This document shows positions 61,899 to 64,000 of a stretch of DNA of 64,000 bases, piece after piece. Numbering within the stretch: the first letter of the stretch is position 1; the number at the start of each line of letters is the position of its first letter. Where the stretch lies: positions 186,001 through 250,000 of the forward strand of contig NZ_JACVAI010000006.1 in NCBI RefSeq assembly GCF_014851765.1. Reading direction: 5' to 3'. The translations under genes and the position numbers were made by a program. This DNA comes from Pseudomonas sp. PDM04. Its GTDB lineage: Bacteria; Pseudomonadota; Gammaproteobacteria; Pseudomonadales; Pseudomonadaceae. Below the pieces are notes generated by a model. The model was not told the DNA's origin. It did no database searches and saw nothing but the letters and a program-made list of their open reading frames with translations.

Positions 61899-63314
61899 TC
61901 AGTCGATCGCCTCCAGGCGCAGCGCATCCCCGAGCAGGCTCAACGCCGCTGCAAGGTCATGATCACCGCTGAAGGCATGATTCAGGCGCATATGCTGCGC
62001 GTGCAGGCCCTGCAAGCTGAACAATTCCCCCGGCGCAATCACCACGTGCTGCTTGAGCAGTCGCTGAAACACCCGCCGCATATCGACCTGGCGCAGTGAG
62101 CGGACCCAGATCGTGGCCCCGCCACGGGGCTCGACGACATGCAGGGCATCGCCCAGGCGCTCGTGCAACAGCTGTGTCATTTGCACCTTGCGATCCCTGA
62201 GCAACCTGCGCAGCACCTGCAGGTGCTGGTCGATCCGGCCATTTGCGTACAAGCGGGCAATCGCTTTCTGGCGAATCGGCGACAGGCGATAGGCACGCAG
62301 CAGGAAATGCCGCTGCAATTGCTCGCTGAAATGCCGCGAGAGCAGATAACCGTAAGGGGCTTCCGGACCGATGACTTTTTCGAAGGTGGAAAACACGATC
62401 AACCGCTGCGGGTCGAGCAGATCGCGAAATCGCAAACCACCCGTTTCGAATTCCAGCTCTGCGTAACAGTCGTTCTCCAGCACCCAGACGCCATATCGCT
62501 CCAGCAACCGGGCAATGGCCTGCCGGTTCTCGTCCGGCGCCAGACTGCCGCGCGGCACGTTCAACCCCGACGACAGCATCACCAGCCGTATCCGCCGGGT
62601 TTGCAGCAGCTCCTCGAGTTGCCCGGCGTCCAGGCTGCCATCGGTTTGCACTGGCCACTCGACCACTTGGACATCCGCCTCCTGCAACAGGCGCAGGATC
62701 GTCCAGTCGCACGGAGCCTCCACCACCACCGCAGCCTCCTTGAGGCCCAGGACCGCGATCAGTATTTCCAGGACGCCACGCAGGTCGGCGCCGATGTAGA
62801 CATCATCGGCGTGCCAGCAGCGCACCGGCGAGGTGGTGTAGCGCGCCGCCAGGGCCGTGCGCAACTCCAGTTCGCCGCAGGGCTGGGACGGCGGTTGCGG
62901 CAGACGCGGGTACTGACGCAGCAACTCGCGCTCGAGCAACAGCAACGGGCTGTCGAGCGGCTGCAACAGGGCAGGCTCATCGGCGCTGAACACCAGCATG
63001 CCCGGCCGCCGGGCGCTGACATACAGGGTTTCGAGCAAATCGCCGTCGGCGCCAGGCAGGCCGAGGGAAGACACTGGCATCGCGTAGTAGCCGGACTTCG
63101 CCACCGAATAGACCCGCCCTTCCTTCTCCAGCAGCGAATAGGCGTACTGGATGGTCGAGATCGACACGCTCAGTCGATTGGCCAGTTGGCGCAACGAAGG
63201 CAAGCGCACACTTGCATCGTGGGTCGGTTCATTGATCAGGTGGGTCAGGTAACGATACACCGCCTGATAGGCGAAATCGGTCTCGCGAGTGCCTTTCAAC
63301 GTCCCGCTGACCAT
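61899..63314 (-). CDS. MocR-type GntR regulator with aminotransferase domain
   Basis: The 471-residue protein has a GntR winged helix at residues about 10-78 (LPSLRQLANRLSVSISTIQY) and a class I aminotransferase-like domain with the PLP-lysine motif STFEKVIGPEAPYGYLLS. MocR proteins bind PLP or its aldimines and act as regulators, e.g. of amino acid or vitamin B6 genes. The start overlaps the end of the upstream gene by 19 nt. The target is unknown; a regulator usually controls a divergent gene, but here the pair shares a strand. Confidence 0.9.
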   Translation of the reverse strand: MVSGTLKGTRETDFAYQAVYRYLTHLINEPTHDASVRLPSLRQLANRLSVSISTIQYAYSLLEKEGRVYSVAKSGYYAMPVSSLGLPGADGDLLETLYVSARRPGMLVFSADEPALLQPLDSPLLLLERELLRQYPRLPQPPSQPCGELELRTALAARYTTSPVRCWHADDVYIGADLRGVLEILIAVLGLKEAAVVVEAPCDWTILRLLQEADVQVVEWPVQTDGSLDAGQLEELLQTRRIRLVMLSSGLNVPRGSLAPDENRQAIARLLERYGVWVLENDCYAELEFETGGLRFRDLLDPQRLIVFSTFEKVIGPEAPYGYLLSRHFSEQLQRHFLLRAYRLSPIRQKAIARLYANGRIDQHLQVLRRLLRDRKVQMTQLLHERLGDALHVVEPRGGATIWVRSLRQVDMRRVFQRLLKQHVVIAPGELFSLQGLHAQHMRLNHAFSGDHDLAAALSLLGDALRLEAID

Positions 63315-64000
63315 TCACCCGCCACCGCTGCGTCGTAGTCGGCGGATAGTCCGTCCGCACCGTCGAACAGTTCATCATTCGGCCCGTCCACGGCCCTGGG
63401 CACCGGCCCCATGCGATACAGCTTGCCGATCAGGTTGACCGGCAGCCCGCTGACGTCGACCATCCACTGCGCTATCTGTTCCGACACCGGATTGCCCTGC
63501 ATCGCCCGGTGCAAGTCGGGCATGGCCACCAGCATGCCGGGGTGGCACTGGCGCAGGAAACGCTCAAGACCGGCGCCGTTTTCAACGAAAGGTGCGAACA
63601 GCAGGCAAACCAGTTGCGCCTCGCTCAAACCCAGGCTCTTCTGCGCTTCGGCTGTGGCCAGCGCCCGTTGATCGGCCAGGCGCGCCGGGTTGCCAAAGAC
63701 CTCAACGGCCTGTTCGCACAGACGCTCTGGCAGGTGCTTGCGGCGCATCATCACCAATGCTCGTTGCAGGTACTCGGCGACACCCGACTCATAGCTGCCG
63801 CCATGTACGTAGCACGCCTGCAGGCCCCGGACATGAGCGGAAATCGTTGGGCTGACAAACTCGTTCTCGCCGAGCTGCGCCGAAAGTTCGTCAGGCTGAA
63901 ACCCCAGAAACTCGGTGAGCAACGGCCATCGCTCCTCGCGATTGCTGACCAGCATGTCGTGAATGTCGATGAAGGAAGTGCGGCGACAAGCCTCGAACTG
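63296..64000 (-). CDS. Unrecognised soluble protein, truncated by the window end
   Basis: The frame is open to base 64000, so the N-terminus lies outside. The visible 234 residues are soluble and mostly helical, with blocks VRGLQACYVHGGSYESGVAE, MMRRKHLPERLCEQAVEVFG and AQWMVDVSGLPVNLIGKLYR. I do not recognise a family. Its stop overlaps the MocR start by 19 nt, so the genes are coupled, and the two proteins may work together or in one regulon (inference). Confidence 0.7.
   Translation of the reverse strand, partial: QFEACRRTSFIDIHDMLVSNREERWPLLTEFLGFQPDELSAQLGENEFVSPTISAHVRGLQACYVHGGSYESGVAEYLQRALVMMRRKHLPERLCEQAVEVFGNPARLADQRALATAEAQKSLGLSEAQLVCLLFAPFVENGAGLERFLRQCHPGMLVAMPDLHRAMQGNPVSEQIAQWMVDVSGLPVNLIGKLYRMGPVPRAVDGPNDELFDGADGLSADYDAAVAGEWSAGR

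Overview
The window is a stretch of a Pseudomonas chromosome, most likely of the P. fluorescens/P. putida side of the genus. The support is the GC-rich coding, the dense gene packing, many Pseudomonas-type REP palindromes (core GTGGGAGCGAGC...GCTCGCGA), and Pseudomonas-typical families such as the DUF1652 protein, the DUF3300/DUF2950 pair and a PuuB/PotF polyamine island. No rRNA, tRNA, CRISPR array, insertion sequence or prophage was seen. Both ends cut through genes.

Layout. 1-2.3 kb: a two-component pair (hybrid kinase, truncated by the window edge, plus a LuxR-type response regulator). 2.4-4.6 kb: a KfrA-like DNA-binding protein divergent from a lone tyrosine recombinase, sharing a palindrome-rich control region. 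4.6-14.4 kb: a MEKHLA protein, envelope proteins (including DUF3300 and DUF2950) and a complete RND efflux pump (adaptor, pump, outer-membrane factor). 14.4-18 kb: PPK2, a PhoD-like phosphatase and an MBL-fold lipoprotein. 18-26 kb: a complete Nit1C cluster (nitBCDEFGH on the minus strand, divergent from the sigma-54 activator nitA), with a good -24/-12 promoter and palindromic candidate activator sites. In P. fluorescens this cluster has been linked to the use of cyanide as a nitrogen source. 26-32.5 kb: a cupin, two overlapping LysR regulators, a glutathione S-transferase, a three-module PNPOx/ferredoxin-reductase/ferredoxin fusion and TrmK.

32.8-45 kb: an SDR enzyme, a soluble chemoreceptor-like protein with its sensor domain at the C-terminus, a Sco/PCu(A)C copper pair, two adjacent secreted proteins built from related 13-residue repeats (one with 21 near-identical 39-bp units), a 6PGDH-fold dehydrogenase that seems to have lost an internal segment, an AI-2E transporter, a PatB/MalY aminotransferase, a second SDR, a Yip1 protein and a cation/proton antiporter. 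45-52 kb: a PAS-PAS hybrid kinase and a DNA-repair operon joining a FAN1-type VRR-NUC nuclease to an Fe-S XPD/DinG-like helicase with an N-terminal Cas4-like nuclease domain. 52-56 kb: polyamine genes (PotF-like binding protein, cupin, PuuB-like oxidase) and a SnoaL-AraC regulator. 56-64 kb: a DUF1652 protein, a UvrD-type helicase, a pirin, phosphoglucomutase, a MocR-type regulator and an unrecognised gene cut by the window end.

The best leads are the nit control region, the repeat-protein pair, the FAN1 plus nuclease-helicase operon, the KfrA/recombinase pair and the inverted chemoreceptor. All functions are read from sequence alone; no database search was run.
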